DNA of 64,000 bases, from NCBI RefSeq assembly GCF_900475285.1, contig NZ_LS483370.1, positions 1,998,001 through 2,062,000 on the forward strand. Direction: 5' to 3'. A model generated the notes under the pieces. It was given only the letters and a program-made list of their open reading frames with translations. It searched no databases and had not been told where the DNA came from. Positions 26,663-34,516 of the stretch are shown here, one piece after another. The position numbers were made by a program, and so were the translations under genes. The stretch comes from Pseudomonas taetrolens. Its GTDB lineage: Bacteria > Pseudomonadota > Gammaproteobacteria > Pseudomonadales > Pseudomonadaceae. Position 1 is the stretch's first letter; each line of letters starts with the position of its first letter.

Positions 26663-26985
26663 ATTCTCAGCAGTGTCTTGTTACTCCGCCACTGGACCCG
26701 GTTGAAGGCAGCAGTGTGCACGGCGATGCATTTGACCTGCAGCTGCGCCCGTTTGCCTTGGGTGAGTCGGTCATGGGGGGTGTCGGCGACCTGGGCGAGG
26801 AGGTTGGCGCGGTCGTTGAGGGCAGCTTTGATGTGTTCGCCGCTGACGAGTGCTACAGCCTCAGTGCTGGTGAGGCGATCATCATTCCGCCGCATGAACC
26901 GCGACGCTGGGTCTGTACGTCGGCCGCAGGGCTGCTGTATCGCGTGATCGTGCGCATGGGGACGGTGCAGGAGGGGGTGTCATGA
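26659..26985 (+). CDS. Cupin-domain protein 2
   Basis: A 108-residue cupin-like protein with VVEGSFDVFAADECYSLSAG and IIIPPHEPRRWVC, the second cupin motif. The first motif's usual histidines are missing, so the metal site may be incomplete and the role structural or ligand-binding. It overlaps the genes on both sides by four bases, indicating translational coupling. Confidence 0.72.
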   Translation: MNSQQCLVTPPLDPVEGSSVHGDAFDLQLRPFALGESVMGGVGDLGEEVGAVVEGSFDVFAADECYSLSAGEAIIIPPHEPRRWVCTSAAGLLYRVIVRMGTVQEGVS

Positions 26986-28217
26986 GTGTCCGACGCGTTG
27001 CGATTATCGGCGCCGGGCACGCCGGCGGGCGTGTAGCCCAGCACTTGGTGGCACTGGACAGCACTTGCCAGGTGCTGCTGATCGGCGATGAGCCGTATGC
27101 GCCTTATGAGCGCCCGGCGTTGTCCAAGGCTGTACTGGCGGGTGAGCAGGCGTGGGGCGAGCTGATGCTGGCCGCAGACGAGTTCTGGAGCAGTAATCCC
27201 CGGCTGGAGCGTATTACTGCGCGGGTGATCGGACTGGACAGTGAACGTCGTCGATTGAGTCTTGATGACGGACGTCAGCTCGATTTCGACGAGTTGGTGG
27301 TGGCCACTGGCGGCGCGGCGCGCCAATTGAATGTGCCGGGGAGCGATTTGCCCGGGTTGCATGTACTCAGAGGGATTGGCGACTGCGAGAAACTGAGCGC
27401 GACTCTGGTCGCCGGCTCGCGGCTGCTGGTGGTCGGAGCAGGCGTTATCGGTATGGAAGTGGCTGCAACGGCATCGGGGCTGGGGGTCGCGGTGACAGTG
27501 CTGGATGTCTCCGATCAGATTATGCGGCGCTGCCTGCCAGCCCCCGTTTCGCAGTGGCTGGCGACCCAGCATCAGCAGGCGGGTGTCGCGTTCAAGTCGC
27601 AGGTTGGCGTGCAGTCAATCACCCATGACGGTGCGGTTTATCAGGTCCAGGTGCAAGGCCCTGAGGGCGCGCTGGAGGTACTGGAGGCCGAGCAGGTGCT
27701 GCTCGCCATTGGTATTGACTGCGACACCGAATTTCTCCGGGAGGCGGGCATCACGTGTCGCAACGGGGTGCTGGTCGACGGGTTCTGCCGCAGTCCGGAT
27801 GCTCCGTGGTGCTATGCCGTGGGCGATGTTGCCAACTGCGATAACGCCTTCTACGGCCGATCGTTGCGCCAGGAGACCTGGCGCAACGCGGAAAACCAGG
27901 CGCTGGCTGTCGCGCAGCAGATTGCCGGGAGTGCGCAGCCTTATGCTGAAATTCCCTGGATGTGGACTGACCAGCTTGGGCACAACATTCAGGTTGTCGG
28001 CTTGATCGATGACGCCGACGAACATGTCTGGCGCGGCGATCTGGCCCAGGGCAAGGCGACTCTGGTGCTGTTTCGCGAGCAGCGGGTGGTGGCGGCGGTG
28101 ATGATCAATCAGGGCAAGGAGCGCAAGGCGCTGGAAGGGTTGATCCGGGATCGCCGGGTTGTCGACCGGGCGCTGCTGGGGGACGTGTCAGTGTCCCTGA
28201 AGGCGGTGGCGGCATGA
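26982..28217 (+). CDS. FAD/NAD ferredoxin reductase of the Rieske system
   Basis: A 411-residue reductase of the BphA4/HcaD type that passes electrons from NAD(P)H to a ferredoxin. The FAD motif is RVAIIGAGHAGGRVAQHL, the NAD motif RLLVVGAGVIGMEVAATA, and the late FAD motif YAVGDVANC; WMWTDQLGHNIQVVG is typical of oxygenase-coupled reductases. With the oxygenase and the Rieske ferredoxin this completes a three-component electron chain. Confidence 0.9.
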   Translation: MSVRRVAIIGAGHAGGRVAQHLVALDSTCQVLLIGDEPYAPYERPALSKAVLAGEQAWGELMLAADEFWSSNPRLERITARVIGLDSERRRLSLDDGRQLDFDELVVATGGAARQLNVPGSDLPGLHVLRGIGDCEKLSATLVAGSRLLVVGAGVIGMEVAATASGLGVAVTVLDVSDQIMRRCLPAPVSQWLATQHQQAGVAFKSQVGVQSITHDGAVYQVQVQGPEGALEVLEAEQVLLAIGIDCDTEFLREAGITCRNGVLVDGFCRSPDAPWCYAVGDVANCDNAFYGRSLRQETWRNAENQALAVAQQIAGSAQPYAEIPWMWTDQLGHNIQVVGLIDDADEHVWRGDLAQGKATLVLFREQRVVAAVMINQGKERKALEGLIRDRRVVDRALLGDVSVSLKAVAA

Positions 28218-28771
28218 ACGACTTTTCACGTTTGGCCGAGCGCTTGCACCGGCTGGAAGCCTGTGAGGCCATTCGGCAGCTCAAGGCCCGTTACGCGGCC
28301 TTGGCCGACGCCAAATACACCGCCGACTATCGCCGGCAGGAGCCTGTACGTCTGAAGGAAGTGGCCAGGGAGCAGGCCGGGTGCTTTACCCCGCAGGCGG
28401 TCTGGTATGGCGCCGAGTTCGGTGGCGACAGGGTCGGGCGGGAAGCGCTGGCCGAGTGGTTTGAACAGTCGCCCTGGTGCTTTGCCGCGCATTATTACCT
28501 CGGTGCGGACATCGACGTCGACGGCAGGCAGGCCCGGGCAAACTGGCGCCTGTGGCAATTGGCGCTGTGTGCCGACAGCACTGAAGCGGTGTTGTTGATG
28601 GGGCGCACCGAGGAGACGTACCTGCATACCGAAGCGCAAGGCTGGCTGATCGATTCGATGCGTTTTTGCGACGTGCAAGTGACGGCGCTGGGGGCTGGAG
28701 CCTTGCCATTGGCGCCTGGGCTTGAGGCCTTGCGTGCGCGAACCCCTTTTCCGGTGCGCACTGCGTACTAA
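28214..28771 (+). CDS. NTF2/SnoaL-like protein
   Basis: A 185-residue protein with the start RLHRLEACEAIRQLKARYAA common to SnoaL-like dehydratases and isomerases, and a cone-shaped alpha+beta fold predicted from alternating segments (RANWRLWQLALCA, WLIDSMRFCDVQVTA). Rieske oxygenase beta subunits share this fold, so it could be a divergent beta subunit or a separate enzyme acting on the hydroxylated product. Overlap with the reductase gene (ATGA) shows coupling. Confidence 0.78.
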   Translation: MNDFSRLAERLHRLEACEAIRQLKARYAALADAKYTADYRRQEPVRLKEVAREQAGCFTPQAVWYGAEFGGDRVGREALAEWFEQSPWCFAAHYYLGADIDVDGRQARANWRLWQLALCADSTEAVLLMGRTEETYLHTEAQGWLIDSMRFCDVQVTALGAGALPLAPGLEALRARTPFPVRTAY

Positions 28772-28790
28772 TTGATTGAGCGATATTTTC

Positions 28791-29159
28791 ATGACTGCAT
28801 CGCAAGCATTGATATTTCCTGAGCAGGCGCAGAGTGGGCAATGGATTGCTGTAGGGACGCTGGCCGAACTGTTCGGCCAGGAAGAATGTGCAGGTGTCCA
28901 GATCAGTGGCCGCAAGGTGGGCCTGTTCAAGGTCAACGGCGAGGTGTTTGCCATTGATGATATTTGCACCCATGGCAACGCGCTGCTAAGCGACGGTGAT
29001 CTGGACGGTTATGAAATCGAATGTCCGCTGCATGCGGGAGCTTTCGACCTGCGCAGTGGCAAGGCGCTGTGCAGTCCGCTGTTGAAAAACACCCGGTGCC
29101 ATTCGGTAAAAATCGAAGACGATTGCGTGTTCGTCCAGCTTGCAAGCCCGGAGGCCTGA
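28791..29159 (+). CDS. Rieske [2Fe-2S] ferredoxin
   Basis: A 122-residue soluble Rieske protein. Cluster ligands lie in CTHGNALLSDG and CPLHAGAFDLRSGKAL (C-x-H…C-x2-H). It follows WIAVGTLAELFG-type sequence usual for oxygenase ferredoxins and would shuttle electrons from the reductase to the oxygenase. A TTG five codons upstream is an alternative start; neither has a strong RBS. Confidence 0.88.
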   Translation: MTASQALIFPEQAQSGQWIAVGTLAELFGQEECAGVQISGRKVGLFKVNGEVFAIDDICTHGNALLSDGDLDGYEIECPLHAGAFDLRSGKALCSPLLKNTRCHSVKIEDDCVFVQLASPEA

Positions 29160-29162
29160 TCG

Positions 29163-30170
29163 ATGACGACTCAGTACCGTCCCAAGATTGCCGTCATCGG
29201 TACCGGCGGCACGTTCGCCATGCAGGCCCGAGATCTGTTCGATTGGGTGGAATACAGCGAAAGTGGCGTGGTCTTGCCGATTGATCATCTGCTTGAGCAG
29301 CTGGGGGAAGTGGCCCCTCATATCGAGTGCATCCCGGTGCCGTTCCGGGCGTTGGGCAGTACGGCAATTACCCCGGTTGACTGGCTGGAACTGGCGCGCC
29401 TGATCGAGCGCACCGCAAGCGAGCGTCCGGATATCGAAGGGTTCGTCATCACCCATGGCACGGCCACCATGGAGGAGACGGCTTACTTCCTCGACCTGGC
29501 CCTGGACCTTGATGCGGGGCTGGTATTGACCGGTGCCCAGCGTCCGGTCAATACCGCCGGCAGTGATGTGCTGGCCAATCTGCGCGCCGCTCTGGCCGTG
29601 GCGACCAGTGCCCAAGCCAAAGAGTGCGGTGCACTGGTGGTCATGGATAACAAGGCTTACGCCGCCCGGGATGTGAGCAAGGGTTCGAGCTTTGATCTCA
29701 ATGCATTCGAGGCCATTCCTTACGGGCCGCTGGCGCAGGTGGGCGCCCTGGCTCAGGTGCATTGGCGACGCAGTTTGCCTGTGAATGGTTGGCATGCACG
29801 TTTTCAATTTGAAGGCGTGAGCACGCTGGCGCGGGTTGATATTGCCACCTCTTATGCGGGGGGAGATGGCGTGGTCATTGATGCACTGGTTGCTGCGGGC
29901 AGTCGGGCGATCATCAGTGCCGGGCTGGCCCCTGGCCGCCCGGCGTCAGGCGAGGTGGCGGCGATCAGGCGAGCAACCGCCGCCGGGGTCATCGTGGTTC
30001 AGGCGACCCGGGCGCAGCGCGGGATTGTCCCGGAACAGGCGTTTCTCCTGCGCGACGGTGTTCTCGCGGGGGGGGATCTGAGTCCGCACAAGTTGCGCAT
30101 ATTGCTGATGCTGGCTTTGACCCAGGGGCTTTCGGGGTCGCAGTTGCAGGATTGCATTCTCATGGCGTAG
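29163..30170 (+). CDS. Asparaginase-fold amidohydrolase with altered substrate-binding residue
   Basis: A 335-residue cytoplasmic member of the asparaginase I/II family. The nucleophile Thr is in VIGTGGTFAM. The second motif reads HGTATMEETAYFL instead of HGTDTMEET: the Asp that holds the alpha-amino group of asparagine is Ala here (codon GCC), while the second Thr and the Lys of RDVSKGSS remain. The catalytic machinery is therefore intact but asparagine is probably not the substrate; an amide lacking the alpha-amino group, such as maleamate, would fit the maleate-isomerase-like gene nearby. It starts four bases after the ferredoxin stop and closes the first transcription block. Confidence 0.85.
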   Translation: MTTQYRPKIAVIGTGGTFAMQARDLFDWVEYSESGVVLPIDHLLEQLGEVAPHIECIPVPFRALGSTAITPVDWLELARLIERTASERPDIEGFVITHGTATMEETAYFLDLALDLDAGLVLTGAQRPVNTAGSDVLANLRAALAVATSAQAKECGALVVMDNKAYAARDVSKGSSFDLNAFEAIPYGPLAQVGALAQVHWRRSLPVNGWHARFQFEGVSTLARVDIATSYAGGDGVVIDALVAAGSRAIISAGLAPGRPASGEVAAIRRATAAGVIVVQATRAQRGIVPEQAFLLRDGVLAGGDLSPHKLRILLMLALTQGLSGSQLQDCILMA

Positions 30171-30338
30171 CGACGGCATCTCGTCACGGCACAACACAAC
30201 AATAAATACAGCGTATGGGTGCCCGGTCACGGGCGCCGATGGTTTTCCTTGGTCTGCCGCTCAGTGAATGGATGCGTGTCTCCAGGCGCGTGTCCGGTTG
30301 CCGGTCGTCCCGGCGTTAATAGAGATTGGATAATAATA

Positions 30339-31571
30339 ATGAACCGACCTTGCTTTGCCGCACCTTTGCTGTTTTCCATCGGTACTTCTCTGGCCAACTA
30401 CGCCCTGGCGGGCTTTGTCGAAGACAGCAAAGCCAGTGTGGAGCTGCGCAACTTCTACTTGAATCGTGATTTTCGCCAGGGCAACGCACCACAGTCCAGG
30501 ACCGACGAATGGGCGCAGGGTGTTACGGGGCGGCTGGTCTCGGGTTTTACCGAAGGCACTGTGGGCTTCGGTGTCGATGCGCTGGGGCAACTGGGTATCA
30601 AGCTTGACTCCAGCCCGGACCGGCGGGGTTCGGGGTTGCTGCCTGCTGGCGATAGCGGGCGGGCCGCCGACAGTTACAGCAAGTTGGGGCTGACGGCCAA
30701 GGCGCGTGTCGGCAAGACCGTGTTGAATCTCGGGACGCTGCAACCGACGCTACCGGTGGTGATGTACAACGACACGCGGTTGCTGGGCTCGTCATTTCGT
30801 GGTGGTGTGTTGAATTCGCAGGACATCCAGGGTCTGTCGTTCAATGCGGGGCGATTGACCCGGGCCAGCCTGCGTGACGCCTCCAGCACTGAAGATATCG
30901 GCTATGGCGCGGCATCCAGCGATCACTTCGATTTTGCCGGTGCCAATTATGCGCTGACTCCGCAGTTGGGCCTGAGTTATTACGGCGCGAGCCTGCAGGA
31001 CATTTACCGCCAGCAATTCGTAGGCCTGACACACCGTTGGCCATTGGCTGAAGGTGTCGTGTTGAAAAGCGATATTCGTTATTTTGATAGCCGTGACGAA
31101 GGTCGCAAGCTGGCCGGTCGCATCGATAACCGTAACTTCAACGGGATGATTGGCCTGGAATACAAGGCCCATCGATTGACCACCGCCTGGCAGTATTTGT
31201 CGGGGGATGGTGATTTTCCGTTCCTCAACGGTGCTGAACCCTTTGTGGCCAACCTGGTGACCTATAACCTGTTTACCCGTGCGCAAGAGGATTCATGGCA
31301 ACTGCGTTACGACTATGACTTCGCCGCTTGGGGTGTGCCCGGCCTGACGTTCATGACGCGTTATGTGGATGGGCGCAACGTCAAGACTGCAACCGTTAAG
31401 GACGGGCGTGAGTGGGAGCGAGACACCGATCTGGCCTACGTTGTGCAGGAGGGCCCATTGAAAGGTGTGAGCATACGCTGGCGCAACGTCACCTTTCGTT
31501 CGGGCGACGGTCTGACCACCGATGTCGATGAGAATCGATTGATTGTCGGGTACACCCTGGCGCTCTGGTAG
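30339..31571 (+). CDS. OprD-family porin of the Rieske cluster
   Basis: The 410-residue protein has a signal peptide ending at about residue 25, then GFVEDSKASVELRNFYLNRD, IKLDSSPDRRGSGLLP and a C-terminal segment DVDENRLIVGYTLALW, all typical of OprD porins. It is a paralogue of the porin near 15 kb. The ATG at the end of TAATAATAATG is chosen; upstream in-frame codons encode no signal peptide. It would admit the small acid or aromatic substrate of this cluster through the outer membrane. Confidence 0.92.
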   Translation: MNRPCFAAPLLFSIGTSLANYALAGFVEDSKASVELRNFYLNRDFRQGNAPQSRTDEWAQGVTGRLVSGFTEGTVGFGVDALGQLGIKLDSSPDRRGSGLLPAGDSGRAADSYSKLGLTAKARVGKTVLNLGTLQPTLPVVMYNDTRLLGSSFRGGVLNSQDIQGLSFNAGRLTRASLRDASSTEDIGYGAASSDHFDFAGANYALTPQLGLSYYGASLQDIYRQQFVGLTHRWPLAEGVVLKSDIRYFDSRDEGRKLAGRIDNRNFNGMIGLEYKAHRLTTAWQYLSGDGDFPFLNGAEPFVANLVTYNLFTRAQEDSWQLRYDYDFAAWGVPGLTFMTRYVDGRNVKTATVKDGREWERDTDLAYVVQEGPLKGVSIRWRNVTFRSGDGLTTDVDENRLIVGYTLALW

Positions 31572-31670
31572 TCAGCGCGAGGGTTATTGACCTTCGGGGG
31601 CCCTGGCGGTCTCCGGAGGTTTTTCTGTTTTCAAGCGTGTGCAATCCACTCTCTATAAAAGGAAAGTCCC

Positions 31671-32396
31671 GTGAACCCAGGAATCGGTACTTTGGCGCGT
31701 ATAGGCCAGCTCTATCCATCGGGTGGCCTCTGCGACCATGAACCTCAATTGATGGCCCCCGAGGGGGTACGCTTTGTCACGACCCGCGTGCCGTTTCGGC
31801 AAACGTCCCTAGAGGCTGATCGCAAGTTTGCCGAAGGGTTGGAGGGGCACGCGCAGCTGCTCGTCGATGCCGGTGTCGACTTGCTGGCCATCAATTGCAC
31901 TGCTGCGACCTTGCTGGCCGGGCCCGAGCGTTTACGCAAACGCCTGTTCGATGCGACGGGACTCAACAGTGTGACCACTATCGAGGCTGTTGTTGCGGGT
32001 TGTCGGGCGCAGGGCATGCACCGCATCGGTTTGTTGACGCCTTACCCGCAGGAAGTGATTGACGTCGAGCGCGAGTATTTTGCCGGTCTTGGCATTGAGG
32101 TGGTCAGTGCGTTGGGCCAGCCTTGCACCACCCCGGTGGAACAGGGCAGCTTGCCGTCAGCGGTCTGGCTGGAGTTGGCCCAAGGATTTCGCGGCATGGC
32201 GCTGGATGGTGTGTTGATCAGCTGTGCGGGGATTCAGGTGGCCGAGGTGCTGGCGACTATCGAAGCGCAGCTGAATTTGCCGGTGGTCAGCAGTAATCAG
32301 GCGCTGGTGTGGATGTGCTTGCAACAGTTGCGTATCGAACCTCAGGTGCAGGGCTTTGGTTCATTGTTCTCAAAGACTCTTGCTGGTCTTGCGTAA
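31671..32396 (+). CDS. Asp/Glu-racemase superfamily protein, maleate isomerase/arylmalonate decarboxylase type
   Basis: A 241-residue enzyme with a GTG start behind AAAGGAAAG. The two catalytic cysteines of this superfamily are in LLAINCTAATLL and VLISCAGIQVAEV. The order VTTIEAVVAG…IGLLTPYPQEV…GIEVV and LPVVSSNQALVW resembles maleate cis-trans isomerases such as NicE. Those turn maleate into fumarate; arylmalonate decarboxylase is the alternative, although that enzyme uses a single cysteine. It follows the porin gene and would suit the last step of a pathway passing through maleamate and maleate. Confidence 0.8.
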   Translation: MNPGIGTLARIGQLYPSGGLCDHEPQLMAPEGVRFVTTRVPFRQTSLEADRKFAEGLEGHAQLLVDAGVDLLAINCTAATLLAGPERLRKRLFDATGLNSVTTIEAVVAGCRAQGMHRIGLLTPYPQEVIDVEREYFAGLGIEVVSALGQPCTTPVEQGSLPSAVWLELAQGFRGMALDGVLISCAGIQVAEVLATIEAQLNLPVVSSNQALVWMCLQQLRIEPQVQGFGSLFSKTLAGLA

Positions 32397-32405
32397 GGTT
32401 TGACG

Positions 32406-32447
32406 CTGCGGCTCACCGGCAAGCGCAGGCTCGCCGGTGAGTCGCAG
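32406..32447. repeat. REP-like inverted repeat between convergent genes
   Basis: CTCACCGGC and GCCGGTGAG (9-bp arms, 12-nt loop) extended by CTGCG/CGCAG outside. It separates the racemase-like gene from the convergent MFS gene and may serve as a terminator for both. Confidence 0.55.
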
Positions 32448-32450
32448 GCA

Positions 32451-33764
32451 TTATCTTTCGTGGGCTGGAGCGGGCGTCATGACGATCGCGATGGCTGCAG
32501 CAATGGCCGCCGCTGCAAAGACCATAAAATTCCAGTAGCTCTCGAGCTGAAGCCCGGCAACGAAACCGCCGAGAATCGGCCCGCCCATGGCGCCGAAACG
32601 TCCGATGCCGACCGCCCAGCCTGTCGCTGACGCACGTGCGTGAGGTGCGTAGTAGTTGGCGATATAACCCAGTTGGACCAGGGCGACGGCCACGCTGCCA
32701 AAGCCCGCGCAGGCGACCAGTACGTAGTTCATCATGAGAGAGTTTTTCAGCGACAGCGCGGCAATGGCGCAGGCTCCGAAGGTAAATCCGAGAGCGAGCG
32801 TGCGCCGTGCGCCAAAGCGATCGGCAATCCGTCCTATGACGATGCCTCCGAGAGCTGCGGCCAGGTTGAAAATGGCGAAAAACATGAGTGCCGATCCCAG
32901 ATCGTAGCCGTTGTGGCGCATATACTGCGGCAGCCATGTGCCAAGCCCGTAAACCACCATGACAGCTGTGCATTGGGCTATCCACAGGCACAGCGTGCCT
33001 CGGCGGTTTCGTCTGGAAAACACTTCGGCAAGGATTTCCCGGAAGGCGGACTGTTGAGCCGGGCCCTTGGTGGCGGGGGCTGCAGGCAGTTGGTTGATGC
33101 CCAGTCGTGCAGCAAGTTTTTGGGCCTGGCGGATGCGCTTTTTCGCCACCAGAAACTCGAGAGATTCAGGTAGCCACAGCAGCATGACCGGAATCAGCAG
33201 CAGTGCGATGGCGCCTGCTCCGACCACTGCACGCCAGCCATGTTCCGGCATGAATGTCATGCCGACCCAGGCCGAAAGCAGGGCGCCGAGCGGATAGCCG
33301 GAGTACATGAGGGCGAAGTTCAGGTTGCGCCGGTGCGGTGGCGAGTACTCGATCGTCAAGGCGGCGGCTACCGGGATAACGCCCCCCAGTCCCAGTCCGC
33401 CAATGCCTCTGACCAGCGAGAAAATCTGCGGGGTAGGGGCCCAGGCCGCAGCCAGCATCGAGCCCGAGAACAGCGCGATGCAGAGGATGATCAGGGGCTT
33501 GCGCCCGATGATGTCGCTCCAGGGGCTGATGAAGTAGGCGCCAATCAGGGTGCCGAACAGTGCGGAGCTGCTCATGGCGCCGATTTCCAGCGGCGTTAGA
33601 TTCCATTGAGGATCGCTAAGCAAGGCTGGCACGATGGTGCCCATGACGCCGATGTCATAACCCTCCGACAGAATGGCGGCCCAGCACAGGCCTAATACCA
33701 GAAGCATGGTGGGAAGAGGGGGGTGGACTGCCGCCCCGGCATGGCTCGTCTCAGTAATGTGCAC
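32451..33764 (-). CDS. MFS carrier, aromatic acid:H+ symporter (AAHS) type
   Basis: A 437-residue, 12-helix inner-membrane carrier. The AAHS markers are the first-helix acidic residue in SEGYDIGVMGTIVPALL and the loop motif SPWSDIIGRKPLIILC. Relatives (PcaK, BenK, MhpT) import aromatic acids. Its placement points to the substrate of the neighbouring Rieske cluster being an aromatic or heteroaromatic acid. It is convergent with the racemase-like gene and has its own promoter region. Confidence 0.88.
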   Translation of the reverse strand: MHITETSHAGAAVHPPLPTMLLVLGLCWAAILSEGYDIGVMGTIVPALLSDPQWNLTPLEIGAMSSSALFGTLIGAYFISPWSDIIGRKPLIILCIALFSGSMLAAAWAPTPQIFSLVRGIGGLGLGGVIPVAAALTIEYSPPHRRNLNFALMYSGYPLGALLSAWVGMTFMPEHGWRAVVGAGAIALLLIPVMLLWLPESLEFLVAKKRIRQAQKLAARLGINQLPAAPATKGPAQQSAFREILAEVFSRRNRRGTLCLWIAQCTAVMVVYGLGTWLPQYMRHNGYDLGSALMFFAIFNLAAALGGIVIGRIADRFGARRTLALGFTFGACAIAALSLKNSLMMNYVLVACAGFGSVAVALVQLGYIANYYAPHARASATGWAVGIGRFGAMGGPILGGFVAGLQLESYWNFMVFAAAAIAAAIAIVMTPAPAHER

Positions 33765-34284
33765 GTATTTATCCTTTGGGTAATGTTCTTATTAGGCAAG
33801 GCTTAGCCAGTTCCCTAATACAGGGTGGCTAAAAAAATACTATGATCGTTATTGATGAGTTTTGGTTATCAATCCTGAATTAATAATCCAGTGCTCATTA
33901 GCTATTATTGTTTTTTTGTCATCTGCAGAGACGTTAAAAGAATACATCATTCGTTTTTGCGGCGTCAGCCCCTGCATTGAAAAAAGCAGATGAAATCGCT
34001 CGGCGGTCGGTCTTCCTTTTCGGGTGCATCAAACGGGCCGGGAGACGCGGATTTGTGCGGGGGGTAGCCGCCGTGTGCGGTGTCTGCTAGTGACGATGTG
34101 CGAGCGACCTGCGGAAGTGCCCGGTGCACGTTTATAAAGCACGGTGTCTGGCGCTGCGCACCAGTCAGAGGCGAGAGGGGGGGCTGGGATCTTCTCACTT
34201 CACGTTGCCGCTAAACCCGCGGGCAGCCTAGAACGCTGCCCAGAGCCTCGTTTTGTCCATGGGCTGAGCCGCTGGGTGATGGCC
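33765..34284. other. Intergenic region upstream of the AAHS gene and of nirB
   Basis: No gene is supported. The AAHS side is AT-rich and has an inverted repeat TATTAGG–17 nt–CCTAATA (33790–33820) that could be an operator. The nirB side is GC-rich; GGTGCA (34123–34128) and GCGCACC (34156–34162) could be NtrC-like half sites, which is weak evidence. Short minus-strand frames here have no RBS or recognisable protein. Confidence 0.35.
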
Positions 34285-34300
34285 TGGCACAAAGGCTGCA
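34285..34300 (+). promoter_or_regulatory. Sigma-54-type promoter for nirBD
   Basis: TGGCAC–AAAGG–CTGCA matches the −24/−12 consensus TGGCAC-N5-TTGCA with one mismatch and correct GG/GC spacing. It implies a leader of about 200 nt before nirB and fits NtrC-dependent nitrate assimilation. Confidence 0.6.
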
Positions 34301-34394
34301 TAGCCTCAGTGTCCACCTGAAACTCATTCGAGTGGACAGCCCCCTCGATCAACGACGATCGATTGGCCGCACAGGTCGTGGGCAATACCGGTGG

Positions 34395-34478
34395 ATCAGG
34401 CATAGACGTCTGGTGTTATCACCGCAAAAGAACAGGCAAAGACGCCTGGAACCGAAAGGTTCCAGGCGTTTTTTTTTT
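34395..34478 (+). promoter_or_regulatory. NasT (ANTAR) antitermination leader of nirBD
   Basis: Two short hairpins with hexaloops follow the ANTAR rule (A at loop position 1, G at position 4): CAGGC–ATAGAC–GTCTG (34397–34412) and CAGGC–AAAGAC–GCCTG (34433–34448). The second hairpin's 3' arm is also the 5' arm of a strong terminator: 12-bp stem 34442–34453 with 34458–34469, GAAA loop, ten T. The two structures cannot form together. Binding of a NasT-type protein to the hairpin pair would allow readthrough into nirB, as described for the P. aeruginosa nirBD operon. Confidence 0.85.
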
Positions 34479-34516
34479 GCTTTATGAACCGTGATGGGCT
34501 GGGATGGGTGCTGCTT

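Noticed and set aside
26659..26985. Cupin protein 2 as a metal-dependent dioxygenase
   Set aside because: The first cupin motif lacks its histidines, so a catalytic metal site cannot be supported from the sequence.
24556..30170. The cluster as an indole-3-acetate (iac) degradation operon ending in catechol
   Set aside because: The iac-specific genes (IacA-type dehydrogenase, IacB, IacE, and so on) are missing, and the asparaginase- and cupin-coding genes do not fit.
34100..34170. A firm NtrC enhancer pair upstream of the nirB promoter
   Set aside because: Only loose half-site matches are present; spacing and symmetry do not fit the consensus well enough.
33965..34198. A 77-codon minus-strand frame upstream of nirB
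   Set aside because: No RBS, low-complexity composition and no recognisable motif.
34200..34403. A 67-codon minus-strand frame in the nirB leader region
   Set aside because: It covers the sigma-54 promoter and the first ANTAR hairpin, lacks an RBS and resembles no family.
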